The notes under the pieces: model-generated
What the model was told of the DNA's origin: nothing
The model's input: the letters and a program-made list of their open reading frames with translations, nothing else
The model's database searches: none
Shown: positions 1 through 9,279 of the stretch, piece after piece
How positions within the stretch are numbered: position 1 is the first letter of the stretch
How the letters are laid out: each line of letters opens with the position of its first letter
Translations under genes and position numbers: made by a program
Assembly: GCA_016190895.1 (NCBI GenBank)
Contig: JACPPR010000024.1
Span: 1-51,280 of the forward strand
Reading direction: 5' to 3'
Source of the DNA: Chloroflexota bacterium
GTDB lineage: Bacteria > Chloroflexota > Dehalococcoidia > Dehalococcoidales > UBA2162
Length of the DNA stretch: 51,280 nucleotides

Positions 1-200
1 ACCTAGCCAAAAGCGTGACGGTGGAGTAGGGGAGAATCTCAAAGCTCAAAGATTAAAGCCCAAAACCCCACCTACCCGAGTTCGGGGGGAAACGGCGGGC
101 AGGGAAAATATCAAATATCACTGCCACCCCACCACTCACGGTTTCTTCGCCTCCAGACAAAGTCGCGATGGACTTGCAATCTGTCATGCTGATTCTATCG

Positions 201-329
201 ACACCACAAAGTATGAAAATGTAGGGGCAGGGCTTGACCCTGCCCGCTTAGGTGGCTGGGGCGATCCATTCGACTGCGCTCAGGGCAGGCTCTCAAGGGT
301 CGCCCCTACGTCCTATTTCGTGAGAATTT
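201..329. repeat. MITE-like intergenic element, copy 1 (ends CACaAAgTATGAAAAT ... CCTATTTCGTGAGAAT)
   Basis: Left end 'caccacaaagtatgaaaat', right end 'cctatttcgtgagaat'; the same ends recur at 350-530 and 27751-27930. Confidence 0.55.
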
Positions 330-349
330 TTCATTCCGCTTGCAGCCAG

Positions 350-530
350 CACCACGAAATATGAAAACTGGTCATCAGAGACTCGTCATTCTGGCACATT
401 CACTGCGTTCAGTGTAAACTCCGGCCAGAATCCACGTCCGCCCTCCACTGGATTCCAGCCGGAGTTTACCCCGTACTGCGATACGGGGCTGGAATGACGG
501 ACGGGGGCAAGTTCCTATTTTCGGGGTAAT
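350..530. repeat. MITE-like intergenic element, copy 2
   Basis: Left end 'caccacgaaatatgaaaa', right end 'gttcctattttcggggtaat'; internal inverted 'actccggccagaatccacg / ggattccagccggagt'. Confidence 0.5.
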
Positions 531-539
531 GAGCAGGAG

Positions 540-1205
540 CTAATTGTCGGTCGGCGGCTTACTGTCGGTAAATAGCGCTCTGCTGACTTCCTCGGGCACC
601 ACTTTACCGGCGGTGAAGATTGTTCTAAAAGCGCTCTCGATGGAGATATCGGTGCGGGTGATTTCCGTCTCCTCGACTACCTCCATGAACCCGCCTGAGG
701 TCGGGTTAGGGGAGTTCGGTATAAAAACGAAGAAGAGCTTCTTGCCTGACTCATCGCGTAATTCGCTGGTAATGAAGCCGAGGGCCTTCATACCCTTCCT
801 TGGGAAATCGATTAACACTGGATGCATACGGCTGGTTCCGGCGGCCGGCGAAAAACTCTCCATGATTTGTTTGATACCGCTGTAAAGCTGATGAAAGAGC
901 GGCATCCCTGGTATTACCGACTCGGCGTATTGAATCAGCCGTTTGCCGATGACGTTACCGGCGATGAAGCCGACCAGGAGAATCAAGACCAGTGTTGCCG
1001 CGAAGCCGGCGCCGGGAATAGTGCGGCCCCAGATAACCTTGATAACCGGTTGCAGGATGTTGTCTATGCTGATAAAAATCCAGTAGAGTATCCAGGCGCT
1101 AGCGGCAAAGGGCACGATAGTGATGATGCCGATACTAAGTTTCGCCCAAAACTGCCTGCCCGCCCTGCGTAATAGCGTGTTTGATTTTTCAGTCACTGTT
1201 CTCAC
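540..1205 (-). CDS. DUF502 family membrane protein
   Basis: 221 aa; two N-terminal TM segments and a GxPL(F/Y)xxIY-like motif ('GMPLFHQLYSGIKQ') typical of DUF502. Confidence 0.8.
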   Translation of the reverse strand: MRTVTEKSNTLLRRAGRQFWAKLSIGIITIVPFAASAWILYWIFISIDNILQPVIKVIWGRTIPGAGFAATLVLILLVGFIAGNVIGKRLIQYAESVIPGMPLFHQLYSGIKQIMESFSPAAGTSRMHPVLIDFPRKGMKALGFITSELRDESGKKLFFVFIPNSPNPTSGGFMEVVEETEITRTDISIESAFRTIFTAGKVVPEEVSRALFTDSKPPTDN

Positions 1206-1317
1206 TCTCCTTATGCCAATCGGCGGCCATCCACGCCGGTGTAAATTCGCTATAGTCTAATATTAGCATATGTGACGGTTTGAGCGATGCAAATGGGAAG
1301 GGAGGATTGGAGGGGGA

Positions 1318-1393
1318 TGGTACGCCTGGTGGGATTCGAACCCACGACCACCGGTTCCGAAGACCGATGCTCTATCCACTGAGCTACAGGCGC
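1318..1393 (-). tRNA. tRNA-Arg (anticodon TCG), CCA encoded
   Basis: Reverse complement GCGCCTGTAGCTCAGTGGATAGAGCATCGGTCTTCGGAACCGGTGGTCGTGGGTTCGAATCCCACCAGGCGTACCA; cloverleaf arms pair, anticodon loop CTTCGGA. Confidence 0.95.
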
Positions 1394-1641
1394 TCACAGA
1401 TTCAGGCTTATTATATCATTGCCCAATGCTCCGTCAAAATGAGCCGCGAGAGTGTTTAGGAACAGAGGAGCCGCATTGACCAATCGCCCGACAAGTAATA
1501 GAATGCAGATACCAAATCACGAAATCCAAATGCCAAAATCCGAATTACAAATAAAGCCCAAAATGGCGAAATCTAAATTACAGACAACATTTGAACTTTG
1601 AGTTTTGATATTTGGTTTTTCTTAAAGGGGGCTAGTTTTAT

Positions 1642-2781
1642 ATGACGATTTTCGGTCTTGATGCCAATGCCGAGTTAGTCCGCTGGGTTACCGCCGCTAT
1701 TATCCTGGCGACATCCATCGTACTTGCCATAATTTCCAGATTCGTTCTGGCGGGTATTATGCGGCTAGTCGAGCACCATACCAAAACTAAACTGGACGAT
1801 ATGATAATCCAGGCTTTAGGCCGGCCGCTTTTTGCCGCTTTAATTACTGCAGGACTGTGGTTGGCGCTTGTGCAAATTCCGGAGCTGTCAGCCCATTTGG
1901 GCATTGTGCATGATGTTGGGGTAATCCTGATTATGGCTGTGGCAACGGTGGCGGCGGTGAGGGTTATTCAGGCTCTCTTTCTATGGTACGGAGCGGAGCT
2001 TGCTTCCCGGGCCAAGCTTGAAATGGGAAGCAAGCTTATCCCCCTGTTGCGGCGGGTCAGCACCATAGCTATCTATGCCATCGGCCTGCTGATTATTCTC
2101 GACCAGTTACATGTCAACATCAGCCCCGTCCTGGCTGGTTTGGGTATTGGCGGTCTGGCAGTGGCACTGGCGCTTCAATCGACTCTGAGCAATTTCCTGG
2201 CCGGCACCTATGTCTTGTCCGATGCCGTCATCCATACCGGTGATTACATTATGCTGGATAGCGGGCAGGAGGGCTTCGTCGAGGACATCGGCTGGCGCAG
2301 CACCAAACTGCGCCACTGGCAGGGTAACCTGATAATCTTGCCCAACTCCAAACTGGCAGATGCCATCGTCACCGACTATGAGAAACCCGACAAGGCTATG
2401 TTATTCACGGTCGATTGCGGAGTCAGCTATGAGAGCGACCTGGCGAAGGTGGAGCGGGTGACACTGGGGGTGGCAGCAGAGACTCTCCGTAATTTCCCGC
2501 AAGGGGCGAAGGACTTTGAGCCGGTGGTGCGCTTCAAGCAGTTCGGTGATTCGAACATTAACTTTGCCATTGTACTGAAGTCGGTCGACCGTGTGGGACA
2601 GTTTCTTCTCAAGCACGAGTTCATCAAGGCGCTGCACAAACGCTTCGGAGAAGAGGGCATTGAGATTCAATATCCGGCTCGGAGGCTCTATTTTGCAGAT
2701 GGCCGAAATGTCTTTTTACCGTCCGATGCAGCCAGACAGACGAAAGGCGGTCCAGGCGCGCCGGCGGGTGGGCAATCCTGA
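1642..2781 (+). CDS. MscS-family mechanosensitive ion channel
   Basis: 379 aa; 'GLGIGGLAVALALQSTLSNFLAGTYVLSDAVIHTGDYI' is the characteristic MscS TM3/beta-domain region. Confidence 0.92.
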   Translation: MTIFGLDANAELVRWVTAAIILATSIVLAIISRFVLAGIMRLVEHHTKTKLDDMIIQALGRPLFAALITAGLWLALVQIPELSAHLGIVHDVGVILIMAVATVAAVRVIQALFLWYGAELASRAKLEMGSKLIPLLRRVSTIAIYAIGLLIILDQLHVNISPVLAGLGIGGLAVALALQSTLSNFLAGTYVLSDAVIHTGDYIMLDSGQEGFVEDIGWRSTKLRHWQGNLIILPNSKLADAIVTDYEKPDKAMLFTVDCGVSYESDLAKVERVTLGVAAETLRNFPQGAKDFEPVVRFKQFGDSNINFAIVLKSVDRVGQFLLKHEFIKALHKRFGEEGIEIQYPARRLYFADGRNVFLPSDAARQTKGGPGAPAGGQS

Positions 2782-2802
2782 GGTGGTCGGGGGATAAATG
2801 GG

Positions 2803-2880
2803 TGGGGTGAGTGGAGGGAGTCGAACCCTCGTTATCCAGGGCCACAACCTGGCGCCTTAGGCCTCTGGGCTACACTCACC
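2803..2880 (-). tRNA. tRNA-His (anticodon GTG), G-1 and CCA encoded
   Basis: Reverse complement GGTGAGTGTAGCCCAGAGGCCTAAGGCGCCAGGTTGTGGCCCTGGATAACGAGGGTTCGACTCCCTCCACTCACCCCA; G-1:C73 pair, anticodon GTG. Confidence 0.94.
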
Positions 2881-3232
2881 ACATTTTTGCGTAGTCCTTC
2901 CAGTCATGAAAGGACGGCAGAAAACATTATATCTGAAAGCAACCTCTGCTTTCAATCTTTTGTGCCCGTGAAGCACTAAGCACTAAACCCTAAATCCCTT
3001 CGGCAAGTTCCTTCGATTCGCTCAGGACAGGTCAGGGCAGGCTCTAAACAAGCCCAAATATCAAAATAAAAATGCCAAACAAATGTCAAAGTTCAAAGCT
3101 CAAAGTTCAAATCAAGCCCAAAGCCCAAAAAGTAAAGGCTGTTCTTGTCCTTTAAGTATTTAGATTTCATTTGATATTTGGATTTTGTAATTTGAGCTTT
3201 TCCGTCATCGGGGCTTTGAAATTTGAGCTTGT

Positions 3233-3502
3233 TTGCGTATAATAGGGGCAGTGATAGATGAAATAGACCTTCACCGCTTGACCGCCGACGAGGCGATATT
3301 GAAACTGGACAAATATCTTCATCAAGCCTTTATGGCTGGCTTTTATCAGGTCAGGGTGGTTCACGGCAAAGGGACAGGGGTTCTGCGTCAGACAGTCCGC
3401 CGAGAACTGGCCAGGCATCCCCTGGTGCAGTCTTACCGGCCAGGGGGTCGTGGGGAGGGTGGGGCGGAGGGCGTAACCATCGTGGAACTAGCCTTGAGAT
3501 AG
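3233..3502 (+). CDS. Smr/MutS2-C-terminal domain protein
   Basis: 'IDLHRLTADEAILKLDKYLHQAFMAGFYQVRVVHGKGTGVLRQTVRREL' matches the Smr pattern (DLHG...; VHGKGtG.LR). Start uncertain (GTG at about 3251 possible). Confidence 0.85.
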   Translation: MRIIGAVIDEIDLHRLTADEAILKLDKYLHQAFMAGFYQVRVVHGKGTGVLRQTVRRELARHPLVQSYRPGGRGEGGAEGVTIVELALR

Positions 3503-3689
3503 TAAGTCATCAATCTCTGAGATTTATACCGGTTCATTCTGAACGGCTTCAATGTGAACGGATTGCTTCGCCTTCCGCCTACGGCGGAATGGCTCGCAAT
3601 GACTGGCAGGCGGTTATCATTCCCGCGAAGGCGGGAATCCAGGTGGGTCGGGGCTTCTGGATTATCTGGTCAAGCCAGATAATGACAAG

Positions 3690-4400
3690 TTAGTTCAGAT
3701 ATTGAGCCACTTCTGTCAAGCTGTGAATGCGGGGGCAATCTGTAATATCCTGGAACAAATCATTGCGGTCGAGGAGAATCGGCCTGATTCCCGCCGAGAG
3801 AGCGCCGACAACATCTATGTCGTACTGGTCGCCCACATGAACGGCTTCCGAGGCGGCTACCCCGGCGTATTCAAGGGCGGTCAGGAAGATTTTGGGCTGG
3901 GGTTTGCTGGCGCCCACCTCGCTCGATGTCAGAACAAAATCAAGGTAGACAGCCAGACCTAGCTCGCGGCAGACAGCCCTCATATCGGCATTCATATTAG
4001 TTACCAGCGCCAGTATCCGGTTTTGGCCCTTCAGAATTTTCATGGCCGGCAGAACGTCATCGAAAAGGACGAATCTCATCTGGGCGTACAATTCATTCAG
4101 CCGGGCTGTCAGTTTCGCGAAGCTGAGGGAATCAGCCGGAATATCGATTCCAGCCTCACCGAGCACTATCTGCTGGTAGCAGGTGTTGATTGAAGCTTGC
4201 TCTGCCGGGCTTCTTTGCCTTACCGATGAAGAGATAGTTTCCTCGAAGAGAAATCTATCGGCGCGGGCAAGGCCGGGCGCTATCTGTTGAGGTGAGATAT
4301 TTAAGCCAAGCTCATGGAGAGCTTGGCTTTGTAGTTGCTCCCGGGTCGGCACGTATCTGGCCAGGGTATTGGACCAATCGAAGAATACGGCCTTAATCAA
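3690..4400 (-). CDS. HAD-superfamily hydrolase
   Basis: 'FFDWSNTL' motif I, 'LVTN' motif II, 'KPQPKIF' motif III, 'HVGDQYDIDVVGA' motif IV. Confidence 0.9.
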   Translation of the reverse strand: MIKAVFFDWSNTLARYVPTREQLQSQALHELGLNISPQQIAPGLARADRFLFEETISSSVRQRSPAEQASINTCYQQIVLGEAGIDIPADSLSFAKLTARLNELYAQMRFVLFDDVLPAMKILKGQNRILALVTNMNADMRAVCRELGLAVYLDFVLTSSEVGASKPQPKIFLTALEYAGVAASEAVHVGDQYDIDVVGALSAGIRPILLDRNDLFQDITDCPRIHSLTEVAQYLN

Positions 4401-4415
4401 GCTAGGATTCCCGGC

Positions 4416-4676
4416 TTAGCCGTCCTGAACGCCCAGGTCTTTCAGGTAATCTACCGCGTCCTGGACGACCAGTATCTTTTCAGCGTCCTCATCGGGAATC
4501 TCGACCTTCTTGGAGGGGTTGCTGAATTCCTCTTCCAGGGACATTATTAGCTCAACCAGGTCCAGAGAGTCAGCCCCCAGGTCATCGACAAAACTGGCTG
4601 CGGGCACTACCTCGCTCTCCTCGACACCTAGCTGTTCTACAACTATTTTTTTAACCCGGTCATAAACAGTCGCCAC
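4416..4676 (-). CDS. acpP: acyl carrier protein
   Basis: '[21 protein letters not shown]' phosphopantetheine attachment site; length 86 aa. Confidence 0.96.
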   Translation of the reverse strand: MATVYDRVKKIVVEQLGVEESEVVPAASFVDDLGADSLDLVELIMSLEEEFSNPSKKVEIPDEDAEKILVVQDAVDYLKDLGVQDG

Positions 4677-4699
4677 TTTTTTCTCCTTGTTCTCTTTGT

Positions 4700-5119
4700 T
4701 TAAGGTTTATTCCCTACTACCAGGGCGCTAACCGAACCCAGGACTCCGTTAATGAACTTTGCCGAACTCTCACTGCCAAAGGTTTTGGCCAGTTCCACAG
4801 CCTCATTGATGGCTACCTTAATCGGCACTTTATTATCAACTAAAATCTCGAATATTGCAAGTCTCAGGATGTTCCTGTCTATTGCCGGAATCTGGTCTAT
4901 CGGCCAAGCCGGAGCGAAGTTTCTTATGTTCTCGTCCAGCTTCTCCTTATTCTGGAGAACACCGGTAACCAGGTTGCGGACGAAGCTGGCATTTTCTCCG
5001 TGCAGTTTCTCCTCGGCCATCAGGCGTTTCATCACTTCCTCGGCGCTATGTCCGGCAAAATCGATTTCATACAGCGCCTGGAGGGCTATACCTCTGGCTT
5101 TCCGCCTCATCCGTACCAT
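4700..5119 (-). CDS. nusB: transcription antitermination factor NusB
   Basis: '[17 protein letters not shown]...[14 protein letters not shown]...[31 protein letters not shown]'. Confidence 0.95.
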   Translation of the reverse strand: MVRMRRKARGIALQALYEIDFAGHSAEEVMKRLMAEEKLHGENASFVRNLVTGVLQNKEKLDENIRNFAPAWPIDQIPAIDRNILRLAIFEILVDNKVPIKVAINEAVELAKTFGSESSAKFINGVLGSVSALVVGNKP

Positions 5120-5369
5120 TAATTCTCACCTACCCGAAAGGCTGCCATAGCCTTATTTCTCTTCCTTATTGAGTTTAGCAGATGAGCAATGGGGGGTCAA
5201 TTCCATGCCGTCTGCTAATCCCCGCCGCCCTGAGATTCTTCGCGGAGTTTACACTGAATGCAGTGAATGTGCTCAGAATGACACTGGAAAGTTTAAACGT
5301 GAAAATTTAAACGTCATTCCAGCCCCGCATCAGGTGCGAGGTACACTCCAGCGGAAATGCTGCATTCCA

Positions 5370-5462
5370 CTGTCATTGCGAGACCAGATTTCATTGGGAC
5401 GAAGCAATCCACATAAATTTTTTGAGATTGCCACGGGGTCTGATGACCCCTCGCAATGACAA
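5370..5462. repeat. TCATTGCGAG-type palindromic intergenic repeat
   Basis: 'tgtcattgcgagaccag...gaagcaatcc...gattgccacg...ctcgcaatgacaa'; related copies at 16438-16541 and 17398-17503. Confidence 0.8.
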
Positions 5463-5711
5463 GGAGAGACGGTTTGCTTCGCCCCGACCGGGCTTGTATC
5501 CTAGGCGCTTTTTGTATCAAAAGCCCTTATCTCTGAGCGATCAGCAAACCTTCCCCCTCGCAAGGCTCCGAAGGGCTATCGAGGAGTGTATGTTGGGGTA
5601 TCTTAGTGATACTGCTTAAGACCCTCAACTTTTTGCCACAATGCGGGCAAACAACGATGTGCATTATCAGGTTCTTTTTCATATCGTTTTCATATCTAAT
5701 AGTCCCGGCGG

Positions 5712-6458
5712 TTATAGTCCCGTCATGCCTCCATCTACATTGAGCACGTGGCCGGTGATATAGCGGGCTTCTTCGGAGGCCAGGAATGCGACCGCCTCAG
5801 CGACATCCTGGGGGGCGCCCAAGAAACCGAGGGGAATGCGTTTCCTGATTTCCTCTTTCCAAGCTTCGTCCAGGCTCTGGGTCATTTGAGTCTCGATAAA
5901 GCCGGGGGCGATGGCATTTACCGTGATACCCCGTGAGCCTACTTCTTTGGCAATAGATTTGGTGAAGCCGATAATTCCGGCCTTCGAGGCGGCATAGTTA
6001 GCCTGCCCGGCGTTGCCGGCGATACCGACCACGCTGGCCATGCTGATTATTCTGCCCCAGCGTTGCCTGGTCATATATTTGAGTACCGCCCGGGTGCAGA
6101 GGAAAACACTCCTCAGGTTTATGGCAATTACCTTGTCCCAGTCCTCATCAGTCATCCTTATCAGGAGACGGTCGCGGGTGATGCCGGCGTTATTGACAAG
6201 AATATCGACCTTCCCGAAAGTGGCGGCGGCAGTCTCGACCAATTTTGTCACATCTGCCGATGAGCTAACGTCCCCCAGCGCTACCAGGCTCTCCCGCTTC
6301 ATAGCTCTTATTTCCTCAGCCACGCTTTCAGCCGATGCTGGGTCGCCGATATCATTGATGACGATGTTAGCCCCGGCCCCGGCCAGTTTCAGGGCGATGG
6401 TCTTGCCGATGCCCCGGCCGCTGCCGGTCACGATAGCCACTTTGTTAGTCAGGTCCAT
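5712..6458 (-). CDS. fabG: 3-oxoacyl-[ACP] reductase
   Basis: SDR; 'TGSGRGIGKTIALKLA', 'NNAGITRD', 'YAASKAGIIGFTKS', 'YITGHVLNVDGGM'. Confidence 0.93.
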   Translation of the reverse strand: MDLTNKVAIVTGSGRGIGKTIALKLAGAGANIVINDIGDPASAESVAEEIRAMKRESLVALGDVSSSADVTKLVETAAATFGKVDILVNNAGITRDRLLIRMTDEDWDKVIAINLRSVFLCTRAVLKYMTRQRWGRIISMASVVGIAGNAGQANYAASKAGIIGFTKSIAKEVGSRGITVNAIAPGFIETQMTQSLDEAWKEEIRKRIPLGFLGAPQDVAEAVAFLASEEARYITGHVLNVDGGMTGL

Positions 6459-6606
6459 GATTCCTCCTTAGTTGTTTTTACCCTATACCTTATAGAAATC
6501 CCCCCAACCCCCCTTAATAAGGGGGGCGAGGGGGGATTCTCGTCTCGTAAATACTCTCATTCTCTCCTTCGGCTGGCTAGGGCAGGCCTTTTGCGAAAGG
6601 GAGAGG

Positions 6607-7551
6607 TTACATTTGTGAGGCTGGGGCTAATCCCTTGATAGTCTGGGCGTCCCCGATGTTCTTGATTTCGATACTCTTGTTAATGCGCCTAATCAGCCCG
6701 GCAAGCACCTTCCCCGGTCCGATTTCGTAGATGGTAGATACGCCGTTTTTAACCACATACTCGATTGAGTGCTGCCACTGGACGCAATTGCAGAGCTGTT
6801 GGACAAGCTCCGTCTTTATTGCCTCGGCGGTGGTCAATGGCTGCGCCGTCACATTGCCGATAATCGGGACAGCCGGGTTATGAAATTCAAGACGGGCTAT
6901 TATTTCAAATAAGCCCTCCCTGGCCGGCTGCATCAACGGGGAATGGAAGGCGCCGCTTACTTCCAGAGGAATGACGCGGCTGGCTCCTTTAGACTGGGCA
7001 AGCTCGGCTGCCCGGGGTAGGTTTACGGTAGCTCCGCTGATTATCAATTGTCCCGGGCAATTGAAATTGGCAATCTGGGTACCGGTCTGATTACACACCT
7101 CGAGGAGCACGTCCTCATTCAGCCCGATGATAGCCAGCATACCGCCCGGCTCCTTGAGCCCGGCTTCATACATCAGCCGTCCCCTTTCCCGGGCCAGATA
7201 AACGGCCGTGCCGAAATCAATCACATCGGCGGCGGCCAGCGCGGTGTACTCGCCCAGACTGTGGCCGGCCACAAAAGCGGGCGCTGGTAAACTGCCGCCG
7301 GAGACTTCTTGGGCGGCTTTCAAGCAAGCGTAGCTAACGGTTAATATGGCCGGTTGGGTATTGATGGTCAGGCGCAGCTCTTCTTCCGGCCCTTCAAAGC
7401 ATAGTTTGGAAAGCGAAAAGCCCAGGACTTCATCAGCCTGCTTAAAGATGGCTTTGGCCGAAGCAAAACTGTCGCTGAGGTCGCGCCCCATACCGACTGA
7501 TTGGGCGCCCTGGCCGGGGAAGACATAAGCTACTTTCGTTTGTTCAGGCAT
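6607..7551 (-). CDS. fabD: malonyl CoA-ACP transacylase
   Basis: 'VFPGQGAQSVGMGRDL', active-site 'GHSLGEYTAL', 'VSGAFHSPLM'. Confidence 0.95.
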   Translation of the reverse strand: MPEQTKVAYVFPGQGAQSVGMGRDLSDSFASAKAIFKQADEVLGFSLSKLCFEGPEEELRLTINTQPAILTVSYACLKAAQEVSGGSLPAPAFVAGHSLGEYTALAAADVIDFGTAVYLARERGRLMYEAGLKEPGGMLAIIGLNEDVLLEVCNQTGTQIANFNCPGQLIISGATVNLPRAAELAQSKGASRVIPLEVSGAFHSPLMQPAREGLFEIIARLEFHNPAVPIIGNVTAQPLTTAEAIKTELVQQLCNCVQWQHSIEYVVKNGVSTIYEIGPGKVLAGLIRRINKSIEIKNIGDAQTIKGLAPASQM

Positions 7552-7684
7552 AGCTAATCCTCCTCTCGCATTTTGTCACCTCACCCACGATGCCTCTCCG
7601 CTAACGGAGAGGGGTGAAGTTTGGTTGCAGAGCATTAGTCGCTGAAAATGCTCGAGAGATGCCGATTGCTCATCCCAGCCTACC

Positions 7685-7885
7685 TTAGCTCGCTTTTGGG
7701 GTCGAAACCTTTATCTCGATAGCTTCCCTGCCGTTATAGTAACCGCAGGTAGGGCAGGCGTGGTGGGGCTGCATCGGGCTATTACATTGGGGGCACTTCA
7801 TCAGCACGGGTGGAGCGATGCCCAGGTGATTACGTCTCTTGCCCTGACGGGCCTTGGCATATTTTCGCTTAGGTAGAGGCGGCAT
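7685..7885 (-). CDS. rpmF: 50S ribosomal protein L32
   Basis: 'MPPLPKRKYAKARQGKRRNHLGIAPPVLMKCPQCNSPMQPHHACPTCGYYNGR'. Confidence 0.95.
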   Translation of the reverse strand: MPPLPKRKYAKARQGKRRNHLGIAPPVLMKCPQCNSPMQPHHACPTCGYYNGREAIEIKVSTPKAS

Positions 7886-7888
7886 AGT

Positions 7889-8437
7889 TTATTTCCTTCC
7901 TTTTGAGTTTTTTACCGGGGGTTCAGTTTCGTTCGATACCAACTCGCGTAATGCCGCCCAGCGAGAGTCCGGTGGCTGGGGCGGGCAACTGCATTGTGCC
8001 TGGTTAAGATTGGCGCCGCAGGTGGGGCATAATCCGGCGCAATCCGGATGACAGAGCGGCTTCATAGGAATAGTCAGCAGGGCATACTGCCGCACCGCTT
8101 CGGTCAAATCCAGGATATTATGCTCATCGATGGTAAATGAAGCGGGGTCATCGGGCGGGGCTAGCGGAGCGCCGGTGACCATATCTATAGTAGGAAAATA
8201 CTCCTCTTCGATATTGAGTGCAAGGGGACACTTGAAGACATTCAAACAACGGCTGCAGGTAAGCTCACTCTCAGTTTTGATTGTCCCTTTGACAAGGATA
8301 CCGTGGTCGGTACGCATCAGCCTGGCCGTCCCCTGTAACGGGTAGTTACAGCCATCTATTTCAACGACCTGGTTTATTTCGTAATTACGCACCGACCCAA
8401 TCGGCGCTTTAAGTAACTGGGATACGTTTATTTGCAC
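7889..8437 (-). CDS. DUF177 (YceD-like) protein
   Basis: 'CSRCLNVFKCPL', 'CHPDCAGLCPTCGANLN' and position directly upstream of rpmF. Confidence 0.9.
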   Translation of the reverse strand: MQINVSQLLKAPIGSVRNYEINQVVEIDGCNYPLQGTARLMRTDHGILVKGTIKTESELTCSRCLNVFKCPLALNIEEEYFPTIDMVTGAPLAPPDDPASFTIDEHNILDLTEAVRQYALLTIPMKPLCHPDCAGLCPTCGANLNQAQCSCPPQPPDSRWAALRELVSNETEPPVKNSKGRK

Positions 8438-8577
8438 TGTAGTCGTCCATTTAACAAAGGTTTAAGTTGAGCTTAAAAAAACATGGGTTCTTGCCAATAG
8501 CTTCACCTGTTTGCCAAGCTATTATATGCTGAGCTAGATAGGCGCGTCAATCTTAAGCGAAGCGAGTTTCCCGCGAA

Positions 8578-8668
8578 ATGTCCAAATCCCTCTCGCTCTC
8601 CCTTTATTAAAGGGAGATGCCTGGCTCCTCCCCCTTTGGCAAAGGGGGACTGAGGGGGATTTTGAGTT
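8578..8668. repeat. Intergenic palindromic repeat ('CCCTCTC...TTTATTAAAGGGAGATGCC...GGCAAAGGGGGA')
   Basis: Similar blocks at 18911-19013, 26579-26670 and 40965-41126. Confidence 0.7.
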
Positions 8669-8916
8669 AACATTCCCTGGTTTTGCAGAAGACTCGACTC
8701 ACGTGACATTACCACCGAAGGGTATTTGGAAGAACTCCGAGGGAATAGCGGAAGTTTTCATATCGAGGTCACAGTAGAGTAGCTGGTCGCCCTAAAAACA
8801 AACAAACCTCTCCTTCGAGAGGTAAGACTGTCAAAAACCACTCTTCTGTTAAATTAGACCTCAATCGGCCCCGATTGAGGTCGGGGCCGATTTGTAAGCC
8901 TTAAGTTTGCAGGGTA

Positions 8917-9114
8917 TTACCCGGCGCACTCATCGAGGAAGGTCTGCTGGGGCCGCTTCGGTTTAGGAGCAGCGCCCGGAACAGTAGCTTCCAGCTTCTT
9001 GATTTCGTCCTCAAGCGTGCTAATCAGCGTTGCGCTGATGCCCGGCTGAGAACGACGCTTCGCGAGGTCCTCTTTCTTTACTTTGATCAGCTCCAGGGTT
9101 TCAGCTTCGGTCAT
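8917..9114 (-). CDS. small hypothetical protein ending in ...FLDECAG (65 aa)
   Basis: Strong RBS AAGGAGGTGG 5 nt before ATG at 9114; sigma70-like promoter TTGACA-N17-TAAAGT upstream; divergent from the AOR gene. Confidence 0.7.
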   Translation of the reverse strand: MTEAETLELIKVKKEDLAKRRSQPGISATLISTLEDEIKKLEATVPGAAPKPKRPQQTFLDECAG

Positions 9115-9140
9115 ATGAACCACCTCCTTCATTTGTTATT

Positions 9141-9169
9141 ACTTTAGCATAAGGCTAAAAAGTTGTCAA
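9141..9169 (-). promoter_or_regulatory. promoter of the 65-aa ORF with palindrome TTTAGC-N5-GCTAAA overlapping spacer/-10
   Basis: Minus strand TTGACA-17 nt-TAAAGT; top strand TTTAGCataagGCTAAA at 9143-9159. Confidence 0.5.
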
Positions 9170-9279
9170 GTATTTTGTTTACTTTTGGTTGACTTTCGTG
9201 CCTGTTCTGTCACTTTGACAGGAGGTTATTTCAAAGGATAAAATGAGGTGTCATTAGGAACATATTAATAGGAGGAGAG

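Noticed and set aside
2624-2845. 73-aa minus-strand ORF
   Set aside because: Overlaps tRNA-His and the MscS gene in antisense.
8862-8892. AATCGGCCCCGA/TCGGGGCCGATT inverted repeat downstream of the 65-aa ORF as a Rho-independent terminator
   Set aside because: Strong stem but no T-run on the relevant strand; could simply be another intergenic palindrome.
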